Numbered from the stretch's first letter, positions 1 through 8,017 are shown. The stretch is DNA of 35,617 bases from CAZPMC01 sp964587755 (GCA_964587755.1 CAZPMC010000021.1:1-35617); one strand, 5' to 3'. Numbers and translations are program-made. Notes: generated by a model not told the origin, from the letters alone.

Positions 1-295
1 CATAGACAATGTGTGCCTTATCTAATCCGCCCTGGGGTAAAACCTTTGAGCCTTGATTATCTATCATAACGGCTATTGGCCTTGAGTTCTCAGCCGGAAC
101 AATAAATCCGTCGTCAATAATTTCCTCTTCCACCTCCACCGGTGGGGGTTCAATTTCCTCCTTTGTCTGCTCATAAGTTGTCTCGGGCAACTCAACATTT
201 ACGGGCTGCTGCTCATTTTCACCCTTATTGCCGCATCCGGCAATAAATATGATAACCAAACATAAGCTTAAAAAAAGGGCAAATCTTTTCGTCAT
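1..295 (-). CDS. DUF3048 (YerB-like) lipoprotein, partial
   Basis: Reading the minus strand from ATG at 295 gives a lipoprotein signal: basic start MTKR, a hydrophobic run, then the lipobox IAGC with the acylated Cys near residue 20. An acidic, Pro- and Glu-rich linker follows, and then RPIAVMIDNQGSKVLPQGGL..AHIVY near residues 75-98, the typical opening of the DUF3048 (YerB) domain. A GGAGG site lies at 306-310. The C-terminal bulk of the protein is beyond position 1. The protein should be anchored to the outer face of the membrane; the biochemical role of the family is not established. It is divergent from the PilZ gene. Confidence 0.85.
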   Translation of the reverse strand, partial: MTKRFALFLSLCLVIIFIAGCGNKGENEQQPVNVELPETTYEQTKEEIEPPPVEVEEEIIDDGFIVPAENSRPIAVMIDNQGSKVLPQGGLDKAHIVY

Positions 296-423
296 GAGAG
301 TACTCCTCCAAAGCAGTTTAAGTTTTTCGATATATAATTCTACCTGTCAACATAAAATACCTTTTACAGTGAAGATTTCTTTAAAGTTTAATCGGCTCAT
401 AATGCCTAAATGCCCTTGGATAC

Positions 424-451
424 TGGACATTTTCATTAAACAATATATAAT
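424..451 (+). promoter_or_regulatory. Sigma-A-type promoter of the PilZ gene
   Basis: TGGACA (424-429), a 16-bp spacer and a perfect TATAAT (446-451) lie about 30 bp upstream of the PilZ start. The leader would be only about 20 nt and would contain the ribosome site at 467-472. Prediction by match to consensus only. Confidence 0.55.
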
Positions 452-480
452 ATTTATAATAGATGATAGGAGCGTGGAAT

Positions 481-1155
481 ATGTTTCCAGATGATATTCG
501 GATTGGGACAAGGCTAGAGCTGGAGATATTTGAAGACGATGAAAGAGTTGGAGAACCATATGTAAGTCAGATTCTAGAATACCAGGAGGATGGAAATATA
601 GTTATTTCCACTCCTATATATGAAGCCAGGTTAATCTTTATCCCTGAAAACACCTTGCTTCGCTTGTCATTCACCCATAAAAAAGTTGGTCTGCTTGGTT
701 TTACAGCCACAGCAATAAAACACGATAACAAAGACAACCTTTCTGTCCTTGTGGTAAAGCCAACCAGTGAGCTTTTTAAGCTTCAGAGAAGGGCTAATTA
801 CAGACTTGACTACACAACAAATGTTTTAATAAAAATAAACCAACATCATAATCTCTCAAAACCGGCACAGGTTATAAAGGCACATACAAAAAATATTAGT
901 GGTTCGGGGCTATGTGTCATATCAGATATTGAACTTCCTAAGGGTACAGATGTTACTGTTGAGCTTCATCTGTCGAAAGCCCAAAGAATAACAGCAAAGT
1001 GCCATGTTGTAAGGAGCGAATCCATTGTAATAAGAAAGGTCAAAAGCTACTATCTGGGAATGCACTATTATGATATTACTAAACAAGATCAGGAAAGGCT
1101 GATCAGATTTATCTTTGAGCAGCAGCGGCTGCTGCTCAAAAGGGGTTTATATTAA
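481..1155 (+). CDS. PilZ-domain protein (YcgR/YpfB-like c-di-GMP effector)
   Basis: About 224 residues. The N-terminal half matches the YcgR-like flagellar-brake domain. The C-terminal PilZ domain carries the two c-di-GMP-binding signatures: RRANYR (residues about 103-108) and NISGSG (about 138-143), the [D/N]xSxxG motif. It should be a cytosolic c-di-GMP receptor that affects motility or surface behaviour; the exact target is unknown. I chose ATG 481 over the in-frame ATG at 463 because ATAGGAG at 466-472 gives an 8-nt spacer, while 463 has no site. It is a single gene, convergent with the DUF1292 gene across a shared terminator. Confidence 0.88.
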   Translation: MFPDDIRIGTRLELEIFEDDERVGEPYVSQILEYQEDGNIVISTPIYEARLIFIPENTLLRLSFTHKKVGLLGFTATAIKHDNKDNLSVLVVKPTSELFKLQRRANYRLDYTTNVLIKINQHHNLSKPAQVIKAHTKNISGSGLCVISDIELPKGTDVTVELHLSKAQRITAKCHVVRSESIVIRKVKSYYLGMHYYDITKQDQERLIRFIFEQQRLLLKRGLY

Positions 1156-1187
1156 AAAGAGCCAAAGCTTATGCTTTGACTCTTTTT
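1156..1187. terminator. Bidirectional intrinsic terminator
   Basis: AAAGAGCCAAAGC, loop TTAT, GCTTTGACTCTTT form a 13-bp stem with one mismatch. It is flanked by a T-run on the plus side and an A-run (T-run on the minus side), so it can end both the PilZ and the DUF1292-side transcripts. Confidence 0.85.
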
Positions 1188-1197
1188 ATGACATGCC

Positions 1198-1494
1198 TTA
1201 TTCGTCATATTCAAATTCTTCTTCAAGCCTTGTCTGGAATAATTCAAACACTTCTTCGAGCTCGCTGTCATCTTCGATTGTGACGAAGGTATCTTCTCCA
1301 TCTTCGCCATGATCAATTTTTAAAATAATAACTTCTTCCACTTCATCATCGTCATTATCGTCATCTTCAGCTTCAAGAGGTGCAAGAACAACGTATTCGT
1401 TTCCTTTCATCTCGATGGTATCTATGTGCTCAAACTCCACCTCTTCACCATCTTCATCCACCAATACAACTATATCATCTCTTTCATCATCCAT
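1198..1494 (-). CDS. DUF1292 family acidic protein (YrzB-like)
   Basis: 98 residues, extremely acidic, with D/E runs throughout. It contains the DUF1292 pattern in which charged blocks alternate with beta-strand-like stretches (VVLVDEDGEEVEFEHIDTIE, then EYVVLAPLE). The family is common in Firmicutes and usually sits beside ruvX (yqgF) and ireB (yrzL), as here; its function is unknown. AAGGAGG lies just upstream of ATG 1494. It is the last gene of the ireB-AKR-ruvX-DUF1292 run. Confidence 0.85.
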   Translation of the reverse strand: MDDERDDIVVLVDEDGEEVEFEHIDTIEMKGNEYVVLAPLEAEDDDNDDDEVEEVIILKIDHGEDGEDTFVTIEDDSELEEVFELFQTRLEEEFEYDE

Positions 1495-1553
1495 TTTGAA
1501 AGCCTCCTTAAATCCGATTCTAAAACCTGAAAAGGTTTATTATAAACTTAACC

Positions 1554-1973
1554 TTATTTTCTGTTGCTGTCAAGATATCCCTGCAATATTAATACGGCTG
1601 CAATCCTATCAACCGACTCTCTCTTTTTTGATGTCTTGATTTGCAAATCGTGCATCGTACGGTTAGCTTCTACTGATGTCAGCCGTTCATCCCATTTCAC
1701 AACCTCAAGCCCTGTTTTCTTTTCAAGAAGCTCGGCAAAACGGGAAACCTTTTGTGCGCTTGGCCCGATTGTTCCGTTCATATTAATGGGATAGCCGATT
1801 ACTATTTTTCCTACTCCGTATTGAGCCGACAAAAATCTTATTCTCTCAGCAGGCCGCTTCATTGAGGCACCTGTCCAGGTTATTGTCTCAATACCCTGAG
1901 CCGTCAATCCGAGAGGATCACTTACAGCCACACCTATTCTAATATCACCAAAATCAATACCCATTATCCGCAT
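1554..1973 (-). CDS. ruvX: RuvX/YqgF Holliday-junction resolvase-like nuclease
   Basis: 139 residues from ATG 1973, the usual family length. The RNase H-like start MRIMGIDFGDIRIGVAVSDP holds the first catalytic Asp. GYPINMNGTIGPSAQ and WDERLTSVEA (Glu and catalytic residues of the second motif) are present, and DRIAAVLILQGYLD near the end holds the last Asp. The family acts on pre-16S rRNA 5' ends or as a putative Holliday-junction resolvase. ATG 1973 is preferred over an upstream start at 1991 because AGAGG sits 6-7 nt before it and the reductase gene stops at 1985. The two genes are 11 nt apart and probably cotranscribed. Confidence 0.92.
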   Translation of the reverse strand: MRIMGIDFGDIRIGVAVSDPLGLTAQGIETITWTGASMKRPAERIRFLSAQYGVGKIVIGYPINMNGTIGPSAQKVSRFAELLEKKTGLEVVKWDERLTSVEANRTMHDLQIKTSKKRESVDRIAAVLILQGYLDSNRK

Positions 1974-1984
1974 ATTTACCTCTA

Positions 1985-2932
1985 TTAGCAAATTTTAATG
2001 GCAAACTGGGGACAAACACTCCCACAATAGCCGCATAACACACATTTTTCGGAATCAACCTGGGCTTTCCCGCCAACCATGGACAATGCCCTCTGACCAC
2101 ATCTTTCGATACATTTACCGCAGCCTTCACACCAGTAGTCAATGTGAAGATGCTTGCCGGAAGCTGCAATTTTCTCCTTAAGTTCAGCCGGTATAACTCT
2201 ACCTTCAAATTTGTAAATATTCATTTGGACCTCATCCACACTCTGCATACCTACAGCTATTGAGTGAACATAGGGCAGCTTCAGCACAAAGTCCATACAC
2301 TCATCATAGGAATGAAGCAAATTGCCGCCACCCAGAGGCTTCATGCTATACACACCCTTGCCCTTTTTATATGCATACTCTACGGCACTAAGCATCTCCT
2401 CTACCGACCCGTCCCCTATTCCAATCCCGGTTATATTCACCAGTGGATGTACAACGTCTATCTCAGGCATCTCGGCTACCGCCCTGACTACCTCAATATT
2501 GTGGGTCGACACACCTACCGCTTTTATTCTGCCTTTTTCACGTTCATTTAAATAAAACTCCAGAGCATCTCTGTGGCCGCGGAGTGTCAGCCTGCTCTCC
2601 TGCTCATGAAGCATGAAAATATCTATAACATCTGTATCAAGCTCTTTTCTTGCCTTCTCAACGCTTTGAGCGGCTCCTTCGGCTGTATAAGCATATGATT
2701 TTGTTGCGATGATGGGTTTTATTCCGGAATTTTTAGCCGCAAGCCTAATATGCTCATAAGTGCCGTAAAGCTCTGCCGTGTCGATAAAATTAACTCCTTT
2801 TTCCAAAGCAGCCTGAATAACCAGGGCTCCCTTTTCAGCCGGCATATTTGATTGTAAAGGTCCTATAATCAAGGCGCCAAAGCACATCCTCGACACCGTT
2901 AATCCTGTGTTTCCAAGCTTAATATACTGCAT
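1985..2932 (-). CDS. Aldo/keto reductase with C-terminal 2x[4Fe-4S] ferredoxin domain
   Basis: 315 residues. The AKR barrel shows the catalytic tetrad: Asp in FIDTAELYG, Tyr of the same motif, Lys in IIATKSY and His in IFMLHEQ. The last 50 residues hold two cysteine clusters, CEGCGKCIERC and CVLCGYCGSVCP, as in anaerobe-specific AKRs thought to pass electrons between NAD(P)H or substrate and Fe-S clusters. The substrate is unknown. GGGGGAT precedes ATG 2932. It lies between ireB and ruvX, and the ireB terminator (2956-2980) sits just upstream, so it may be expressed by read-through or by its own promoter overlapping that hairpin. Confidence 0.9.
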   Translation of the reverse strand: MQYIKLGNTGLTVSRMCFGALIIGPLQSNMPAEKGALVIQAALEKGVNFIDTAELYGTYEHIRLAAKNSGIKPIIATKSYAYTAEGAAQSVEKARKELDTDVIDIFMLHEQESRLTLRGHRDALEFYLNEREKGRIKAVGVSTHNIEVVRAVAEMPEIDVVHPLVNITGIGIGDGSVEEMLSAVEYAYKKGKGVYSMKPLGGGNLLHSYDECMDFVLKLPYVHSIAVGMQSVDEVQMNIYKFEGRVIPAELKEKIAASGKHLHIDYWCEGCGKCIERCGQRALSMVGGKAQVDSEKCVLCGYCGSVCPQFAIKIC

Positions 2933-2955
2933 TTTATCCCCCGCCAGTTATACAT

Positions 2956-2980
2956 AAATAAACCCCGAGGTTGTCGGGGT
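2956..2980 (-). terminator. Intrinsic terminator after ireB
   Basis: On the minus strand CCCCGA, a 5-nt loop and TCGGGG are followed by TTTATTT. The hairpin lies between the ireB stop (2999) and the reductase start (2932). Confidence 0.8.
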
Positions 2981-2998
2981 CTTGGTCTACTCCTTGGT

Positions 2999-3253
2999 CT
3001 ACTTTTTGTTTTCAAGATAAAACCTTACTATCTCCTCCAGAAGTTCATCCCTCTCAAGTCTTTTAACAACGCTTCTGGCATTCATATGATTTGTAATATA
3101 AGTAGGATCTCCGGAAAGGATATAACCCACAAGCTGGTTTATAGGATTGTACCCCTTTTCATTTAAGGCCTTATATACCGTAAACAGTATATTACGGGCT
3201 TCATTCTCTCTATCCTTTTCCATTTTAAACATCATGGTCTCGCCATTTGCCAT
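2999..3253 (-). CDS. ireB: IreB family regulatory phosphoprotein (DUF965, YrzL)
   Basis: 84 residues from ATG 3253, close to the usual length. The conserved block from FTVYKALNEKGYNPINQLVG to YILSGDPTYITNHMNAR is diagnostic of the family. In enterococci IreB is a substrate of the Ser/Thr kinase IreK and affects cell-wall stress resistance; the same role here is inference. The start was set by AAGGAGT at 3261-3267 with a 7-nt spacer; an earlier in-frame start at 3280 lacks such a site. It lies downstream of mtaB with a 98-nt gap. Confidence 0.92.
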   Translation of the reverse strand: MANGETMMFKMEKDRENEARNILFTVYKALNEKGYNPINQLVGYILSGDPTYITNHMNARSVVKRLERDELLEEIVRFYLENKK

Positions 3254-3352
3254 AATACCCACTCCTTGCTTACAAAACACATGTTTGTTATATAAATATC
3301 ATAATACACTATGCAAATTTATGCAATATAAATTAGTATCATTAGCCGATAA

Positions 3353-4672
3353 TTAGCCGTCCCAACTGACAATTTCGCCCATCATCCGCTCTGCTTCAGC
3401 CTCTTTTAGCCTTACTGTTTTTATATTCCCTGTAAGGCTATTATTTCCTCTGGCAATAACTCTTATGTAATTGGGCGTTAATCCTTCATAATAACCGTCC
3501 AGCCCCTTTGCCTCCTGCTCAAAAAGCACAGGAAGCTCACGGCCGGTAAACCTTTTGTGATATGAAAGCATGCAAGCCTCAGATAGCTTAATTATCCTTT
3601 CGCTCCTTGCATCCTTTACAAAGCTCTCCACCTGTCCTTCAAAGGTGGCAGCAGGAGTCCCCTTTCTGGGTGAATACTTAAACACATGCATTTTATAAAA
3701 TTCAATTCCCTTAACAAATTCGTATGTTTTCTCAAATTCTTCATCAGTCTCTCCCGGAAACCCCACCATTACATCTGTCGTGATTAAAACATCGGGAATA
3801 TATGAGCGTAAAATATCCACTGCATTTTTGTACTGGGCCGTAGTATATCGCCTGTTCATTCTTTTAAGCGTCTCATCGCATCCGCTCTGAAGCGATATGT
3901 GATAGTGGGGACATAACTTAGTAAGTTTTGAAACAGTAGCTGCAAATTCTTTTGTAATAAGACCGGGCTCAATAGAACCGATTCGTATCCTGTCGATTCC
4001 CTCCACCCTGTTTATTTGCTCAAGAAGCTCCACAAGGCTTGTCTGCCCCGATTCCTTGCCATAAGACGCAATATGTATCCCGGTTAGAACTACTTCCTTA
4101 AAACCGCCTTTTGAGAGCTTTTCTACTTCCTCCAAAACTTCCTCTGACGGCCTGCTCCTGATAGGTCCTCTTGCGTAAGGAATTATACAATATGAGCAAA
4201 ACTGGCTGCAACCCTCCTGAATTTTGAGAAACGCCCTGGTTCTGTCCTTATACCGCTCTATCTTTATCTTTTCAAAATCCCGTTTTTTCATTATGTTGTC
4301 AACAGCACTGATTTTTTTCTTATCAGCTCTAAAGGCTTCAACATATTCAGGAATCCTCATTCTCTCAGAGGTACCGGCTATTATATTCACTTCCTTAAGC
4401 CTCTCCACTTCCTTCTTTGCCGTCTGAGGATAACAGCCTACAGCCGCAATAATAGCATCGGCATTCAACTGCCTTGCCCTTCTTATTGCCTGGCGGGATT
4501 TCCTTGCACTTAACCCGGTTACTGTACATGTATTGATCACATAGACATCAGCAGCCTCGCTAAAGTCCACCAACTCATATCCTGCATTTTCAAAGGCTTC
4601 AGCCATTGCCTCTGTTTCATATTGATTAACCTTACACCCAAGGGTATAAAAACTCACAGTCTTTTTTTCCAT
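3353..4672 (-). CDS. mtaB: tRNA N6-threonylcarbamoyladenosine(37) methylthiotransferase MtaB
   Basis: 439 residues. The UPF0004 domain has Cys13 (TLGCKVNQYE), Cys49 (INTCTVT) and Cys80 (AVGCYPQ) for the auxiliary cluster. The radical-SAM motif CSQFCSYC (Cys155, 159, 162) is followed by IIPYARGPIRSRP, and a C-terminal TRAM-like region follows. KVNQYE and YARG match MtaB rather than MiaB or RimO. The enzyme converts t6A37 to ms2t6A37 in tRNA that reads ANN codons. ATG 4672 has only a distant AGAGG (12-nt spacer). The upstream flank is the repeat-bearing intergenic region. Confidence 0.94.
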   Translation of the reverse strand: MEKKTVSFYTLGCKVNQYETEAMAEAFENAGYELVDFSEAADVYVINTCTVTGLSARKSRQAIRRARQLNADAIIAAVGCYPQTAKKEVERLKEVNIIAGTSERMRIPEYVEAFRADKKKISAVDNIMKKRDFEKIKIERYKDRTRAFLKIQEGCSQFCSYCIIPYARGPIRSRPSEEVLEEVEKLSKGGFKEVVLTGIHIASYGKESGQTSLVELLEQINRVEGIDRIRIGSIEPGLITKEFAATVSKLTKLCPHYHISLQSGCDETLKRMNRRYTTAQYKNAVDILRSYIPDVLITTDVMVGFPGETDEEFEKTYEFVKGIEFYKMHVFKYSPRKGTPAATFEGQVESFVKDARSERIIKLSEACMLSYHKRFTGRELPVLFEQEAKGLDGYYEGLTPNYIRVIARGNNSLTGNIKTVRLKEAEAERMMGEIVSWDG

Positions 4673-4877
4673 ACTGACATATTTCCTCTCATTGCTATAA
4701 AATATGTATCGTTATTTTAACATAACTCAATGAGGTTTAATAGAAAGTAAAAATACTGTTAAACTAAGTAGCATTAATTGAGTTGCCTTGATAAGGCTTA
4801 CCCATTTGCTTATTTTTTCTATTTCAGTTCTTATATTTTTCTCCATCTGTAATTTAAGGTTTTCTGAGAGGAAAATT

Positions 4878-5327
4878 TACAGACTGTGATATTTGGCGAT
4901 GTTGGAATTCGGGCGGTTTGTAGCTACTAAGAGCGGGCAGATTCAGGCACTCTGTAATGAAGGGATACAGGATGTAAAAAAGCAGGATTGGTCAGCACGG
5001 CTGTAAGACAGACATCTGCGAAGTAACGGATGCAGGCTGTTTATCCTTTGCGAAGCTCGAATGCGGTATCAGGAAACATCAACCTGCTGCACGGACGCAG
5101 TAGGCGCGCGATCCTGAGACAGGATGTCGAATGATCCGCGCCCGCATGAGAGCGAGCAAAGATATTACAGCCTGCCCGTTATGGAGCTCGATGTCGGAAT
5201 TGCAGCCGTGCTGACCAGAGTCTTATTTCTTACAGCCTGTATCCGACATTACTCCGTTGCATGAAGATGCCTGCCCATAAGTAGCTACTGCGCCCGCATG
5301 AGAGCGAGCCAAAATATACAGTCTGTA
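4878..5327. mobile_element. 450-bp imperfect palindrome with terminal inverted repeats (MITE-like)
   Basis: The left end TACAGACTGT (4878-4887) matches the right end ACAGTCTGTA (5318-5327) in inverted orientation, and the match continues inward as ATATTT..GGC. Farther in, GGTCAGCACGGCTG (4990-5003) is the exact reverse complement of 5203-5216, with flanking GGATACAGG.TGTAA and GCAGGCTGT blocks also mirrored, so the whole left half is an inverted copy of the right half. Both ends are bounded by TA, as expected for a TA target duplication of an IS630/Tc1-type non-autonomous element (inference). The centre holds a small perfect hairpin, ATCCTG-AGA-CAGGAT (5111-5125). No transposase frame is present. 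Confidence 0.6.
5138..5157 (+). repeat. 20-bp direct repeat, copy 1 (copy 2 at 5290-5309)
   Basis: GCGCCCGCATGAGAGCGAGC occurs exactly at 5138-5157 and 5290-5309. Each copy is followed by a related A/T tract and then ACAG[CT]CTG. This is a duplication inside the right arm of the palindromic element. Confidence 0.85.
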
Positions 5328-5388
5328 TGTGACGAACTGGATATTGAATCTGCTTATCCAATGTCACAGAGATTTAACATTATCTTAA

Positions 5389-5417
5389 TTGACTTGCTGT
5401 CAATTACAGGATATTAT
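5389..5417 (+). promoter_or_regulatory. Sigma-A promoter of the HPr-like gene
   Basis: TTGACT (5389-5394), a 17-bp spacer and TATTAT (5412-5417) give a near-consensus promoter. The predicted start near 5424 leaves a leader of about 50 nt to the ATG at 5476. Confidence 0.7.
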
Positions 5418-5475
5418 TTGATTGAGGCATTAACCGCTTCCAAAGAATTATTTACGAAACGGAGTGAATATATCA

Positions 5476-5703
5476 ATGAAAACTTTTAATATAATGCTCA
5501 AATCAATAAATGACGTCAAAGACTTTGTAAATATAGTCAGCAAATATGATTTCGATGTAGATTTGTCTTCAGGCCGTTATGTAGTAGATGCAAAATCCAT
5601 CATGGGTATCTTTAGCCTCGACCTTAGCAAGCCCATTACTGTAGAGGCACACACCGATGATTTGGAAGCTTTCCGCAATGACATAAAGCCCTTTTTGGTA
5701 TAG
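5476..5703 (+). CDS. HPr-like phosphocarrier family protein lacking the His15 site
   Basis: 75 residues. The stretch DAKSIMGIFSLDL (Ser at residue 41) is the HPr regulatory-serine region phosphorylated by HprK in Firmicutes. The usual GLHARPA active-site segment is replaced by INDVKDF, so no phosphorylatable His is present. It is therefore probably not a PTS phosphocarrier but a Crh-like regulatory protein that, when Ser-phosphorylated, could act with CcpA (inference). ATG 5476 is chosen because GGAGTG at 5461-5466 gives a 9-nt spacer; the GTG at 5464 overlaps that site. It is a single gene with its own promoter, convergent with rnr. Confidence 0.85.
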   Translation: MKTFNIMLKSINDVKDFVNIVSKYDFDVDLSSGRYVVDAKSIMGIFSLDLSKPITVEAHTDDLEAFRNDIKPFLV

Positions 5704-5729
5704 CTTTACGGCAAGAGCCGCTTCATCAC

Positions 5730-5760
5730 AGGCCAAGGCCCGATAACGGGCTCATGGCCT
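5730..5760. terminator. Hairpin between the HPr-like gene and rnr
   Basis: AGGCCA..GCCCG, loop ATAA, CGGGC..ATGGCCT form a strong two-part stem. TCTATT follows on the plus side. It ends just before the rnr stop at 5762, so it can serve both convergent transcripts, although neither side has a clean T-run. Confidence 0.65.
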
Positions 5761-5761
5761 T

Positions 5762-7900
5762 CTATTCATTGCCAATAATAAAATCAAGCTGTCTTAGGGC
5801 AATATCTGCACGCACAAGAGTCACCTTGATTTCATCGCCTATCCTGTAACGCTTCTTTGTACGCTCTCCTATGAGACTATAACTCTTTTCATCAAATATA
5901 TAATAGTCATCGTCCATCTGGCTTACTCTGACAAGTCCCTCAATTGTATTTTCAAGCTCTACAAACATTCCGAAGGATGTTACGTTGGAAATTATCCCGT
6001 CGAAGGTCTCTCCTATATGACCCTGCATATATTCAACCTTCTTTAGATCCACAGTGTCACGTTCGGCATCATCGGCAGCTCTTTCCCTGTCAGAGCATTG
6101 CTTGGCTACGTCCGGAAGTACTGAGAAGAGATACTCCTCACGCTTATTTGACATTTGCCCCGCAAGCCTTTCTTTTATCAGTCTGTGAATAATAAGGTCA
6201 GGATATCTTCTTATCGGCGCAGTAAAATGACAATAGTATTTTGCCGCCAAACCAAAGTGTCCCAGATTATCGGAGCTGTATTTTGCCTTGGCTAAGGACC
6301 TTAACATAACTGTACTTACTATCATTTCCTCCTTCGTACCCTTCACCTGGTCCAAAACAGTCTGAAGTGCTCTGGGATGTATTTTTTGCACACCCTTAAG
6401 CGGATACCCCAGGTTTGAAGAAAACTGCGCAAAAGCCATTATCTTTTCAGCATTTGGCTCTTCGTGTACCCTGAATACAAATGGCGCCTCCTCCCAGAAG
6501 AACCGTTCGGCAACCGTCTCATTGCACACAAGCATAAACTCCTCTATGATTCTGTTTGCAATGGTCACTTCGTACCTTCTTACCTCAATGGGTTTGCCAC
6601 TTTCGTCCAGTATAATTTTTGCTTCATCAAAATTAAAGTCAATTGACCCTCTGTCCATTCTCTTCTTTCGAAGAATGAGAGCCAGCTCCTTCATTGCATC
6701 AAAGTCATCAAGCAGATATCTGTATCTGTCCAAAAGCCCTTCATCAGACCTTTCAAGGATTTTGAAAACATCTGTATAAGTCATTCTTTCACTTGTCTTT
6801 ATAACACTGGGGAATATATCATGATTTACTACCTTGCCACGGGTGTCAATATCCATAATAACGGAAAATGCAAGTCTGTCTACCTTGGGGTTAAGACTGC
6901 ATACACCGTTAGACAGCTTCCTCGGCAGCATGGGTATAACCCTGTCCACTAAATATACACTGGTCCCTCTTTTCAGTGCTTCTTTGTCGAGGGGTGACCC
7001 CTCTGTCACGAAATGACTTACATCGGCTATATGGACACCCAACCGGTACCCTCCGTCAGGCAGCCTCTCTATTGATACGGCATCATCCAGGTCCTTTGCA
7101 TCCTCACCGTCTATTGTGACTGTCCTAAGCTGTCTAAGATCACGCCTGCCCTTCAAATCTTTCTTTTCAATACTATCCTTTATTGAATCAGTTTGTCGTA
7201 TAACCTCCTCGGGGAACTCTTCATTCAGTCCATGAGCCTTCATTATTGATAAGATATCGGTGCCCGGCTCATTAATATCACCTATAATCTCAACAATTCT
7301 TCCCTCTGCATTGCGCCTACTGTCAGGCCATTTTACAATCTCGGCAGTTACCTTATGACCCTGCTTTGCACCGTTTATTTCGTCCCTTGGGATAAAAATA
7401 TCGCCGGGGATTCTTTTGTCATCAGGAATAACAAACCCAAAATGCTTGCTTTCCTCAAAGATACCGACAATTCTTGAGTTAGCCCTTTTAAGAATTTTTA
7501 TAATCTCGCCTTCAGCCCGTTTATCACCATAACCCTTTGAGGTTATTCTGGCTATAACCCTGTCATTGTGCATAGCCCCGTAAGTTCCGTCTGCGGGAAT
7601 AAATACGTCCCTATCCATCTCATTGTCGGGTATTAAAAAGCCATAACCCCTCTCGTTCCCCTGAAAGCGGCCGGCCACGAGATTCATTCTCTCGGGCACT
7701 CCATACCTGTCTTTTTTTGTTTTATATATTGCGCCTTCATTTTCCAGCTCGTCAATAACTTCTTTAAAAAGCTTTCTGTCTTCATGAGGTACATCAAGCA
7801 CAACAGCCAATTCTTCAAACTTCAAAGGCTTATATGCAACCTCCCTCATAAACTGCACAATTCTTTCTTTTCTCTCTTGCAATTCTCTTTTTTCGTCCAT
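5762..7900 (-). CDS. rnr: Ribonuclease R
   Basis: 712 residues, the normal length. An N-terminal winged-helix-like segment (about 1-70) is followed by two cold-shock RNA-binding domains (about 75-210). The RNB catalytic domain opens with TIDGEDAKDLDDAVS (metal-binding Asp near 264, 267/270, 272 and 273), and a C-terminal S1 domain runs from about 632. It is a processive 3'-5' exoribonuclease that degrades structured RNA and works in RNA quality control. AAAGGAGT lies 3 nt before ATG 7900. In many Firmicutes smpB follows rnr; here a hairpin and a convergent gene follow instead. Confidence 0.95.
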   Translation of the reverse strand: MDEKRELQERKERIVQFMREVAYKPLKFEELAVVLDVPHEDRKLFKEVIDELENEGAIYKTKKDRYGVPERMNLVAGRFQGNERGYGFLIPDNEMDRDVFIPADGTYGAMHNDRVIARITSKGYGDKRAEGEIIKILKRANSRIVGIFEESKHFGFVIPDDKRIPGDIFIPRDEINGAKQGHKVTAEIVKWPDSRRNAEGRIVEIIGDINEPGTDILSIMKAHGLNEEFPEEVIRQTDSIKDSIEKKDLKGRRDLRQLRTVTIDGEDAKDLDDAVSIERLPDGGYRLGVHIADVSHFVTEGSPLDKEALKRGTSVYLVDRVIPMLPRKLSNGVCSLNPKVDRLAFSVIMDIDTRGKVVNHDIFPSVIKTSERMTYTDVFKILERSDEGLLDRYRYLLDDFDAMKELALILRKKRMDRGSIDFNFDEAKIILDESGKPIEVRRYEVTIANRIIEEFMLVCNETVAERFFWEEAPFVFRVHEEPNAEKIMAFAQFSSNLGYPLKGVQKIHPRALQTVLDQVKGTKEEMIVSTVMLRSLAKAKYSSDNLGHFGLAAKYYCHFTAPIRRYPDLIIHRLIKERLAGQMSNKREEYLFSVLPDVAKQCSDRERAADDAERDTVDLKKVEYMQGHIGETFDGIISNVTSFGMFVELENTIEGLVRVSQMDDDYYIFDEKSYSLIGERTKKRYRIGDEIKVTLVRADIALRQLDFIIGNE

Positions 7901-7980
7901 TAAACTCCTTTACACTCCTCGCATTCTTACGATTTTCTCATATTATTTATCCCCAATTTATCAACTGTTTAGTACAAACA

Positions 7981-8017
7981 AGGGGCTGGAGTTTAATAGC
8001 CTAAAGTCCCAGCTCCT
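7981..8017 (-). terminator. Possible terminator overlapping the end of the HD-domain gene
   Basis: On the minus strand AGGAGCTGG..ACTTTA pairs with TAAAC.TCCAGCCCCT (one mismatch and a small bulge) and is followed by TGTTTGT. The stem includes the stop codon at 8001-8003. Confidence 0.4.

Larger units (their letters stand above)
4673..5475. other. About 800-bp intergenic region holding a palindromic element
   Basis: No convincing gene. 4673-4877 is AT-rich and must hold the mtaB promoter on the minus strand (a TG-TAAAAT extended -10-like site near 4715 is the best candidate, but weak). 4878-5327 is a GC-richer inverted-repeat element described separately. 5328-5475 carries the HPr-like promoter and leader. 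A reading frame opening at 5298 inside the element is fortuitous: the -35 and -10 boxes lie inside it and it overlaps the HPr-like start. Confidence 0.7.

Noticed and set aside
1115..1312. Ser-rich plus-strand frame over the DUF1292 gene
   Set aside because: The Ser runs are the reverse complement of Asp/Glu codons in the acidic DUF1292 protein, and it begins inside the PilZ gene.
2981..3002. Two copies of CTTGGTCTAC in tandem over the ireB stop codon
   Set aside because: Only two 10-base copies; most likely a small local duplication with no clear consequence.
4783..4795. GCCTTGATAAGGC hairpin as a terminator
   Set aside because: The stem is only 5 bp with no T-run, and no gene ends nearby.
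5298..5489. 63-codon plus-strand frame running out of the palindromic element
   Set aside because: It starts inside the element, contains the -35 and -10 boxes of the HPr-like gene and overlaps its start; no ribosome site or family was seen.
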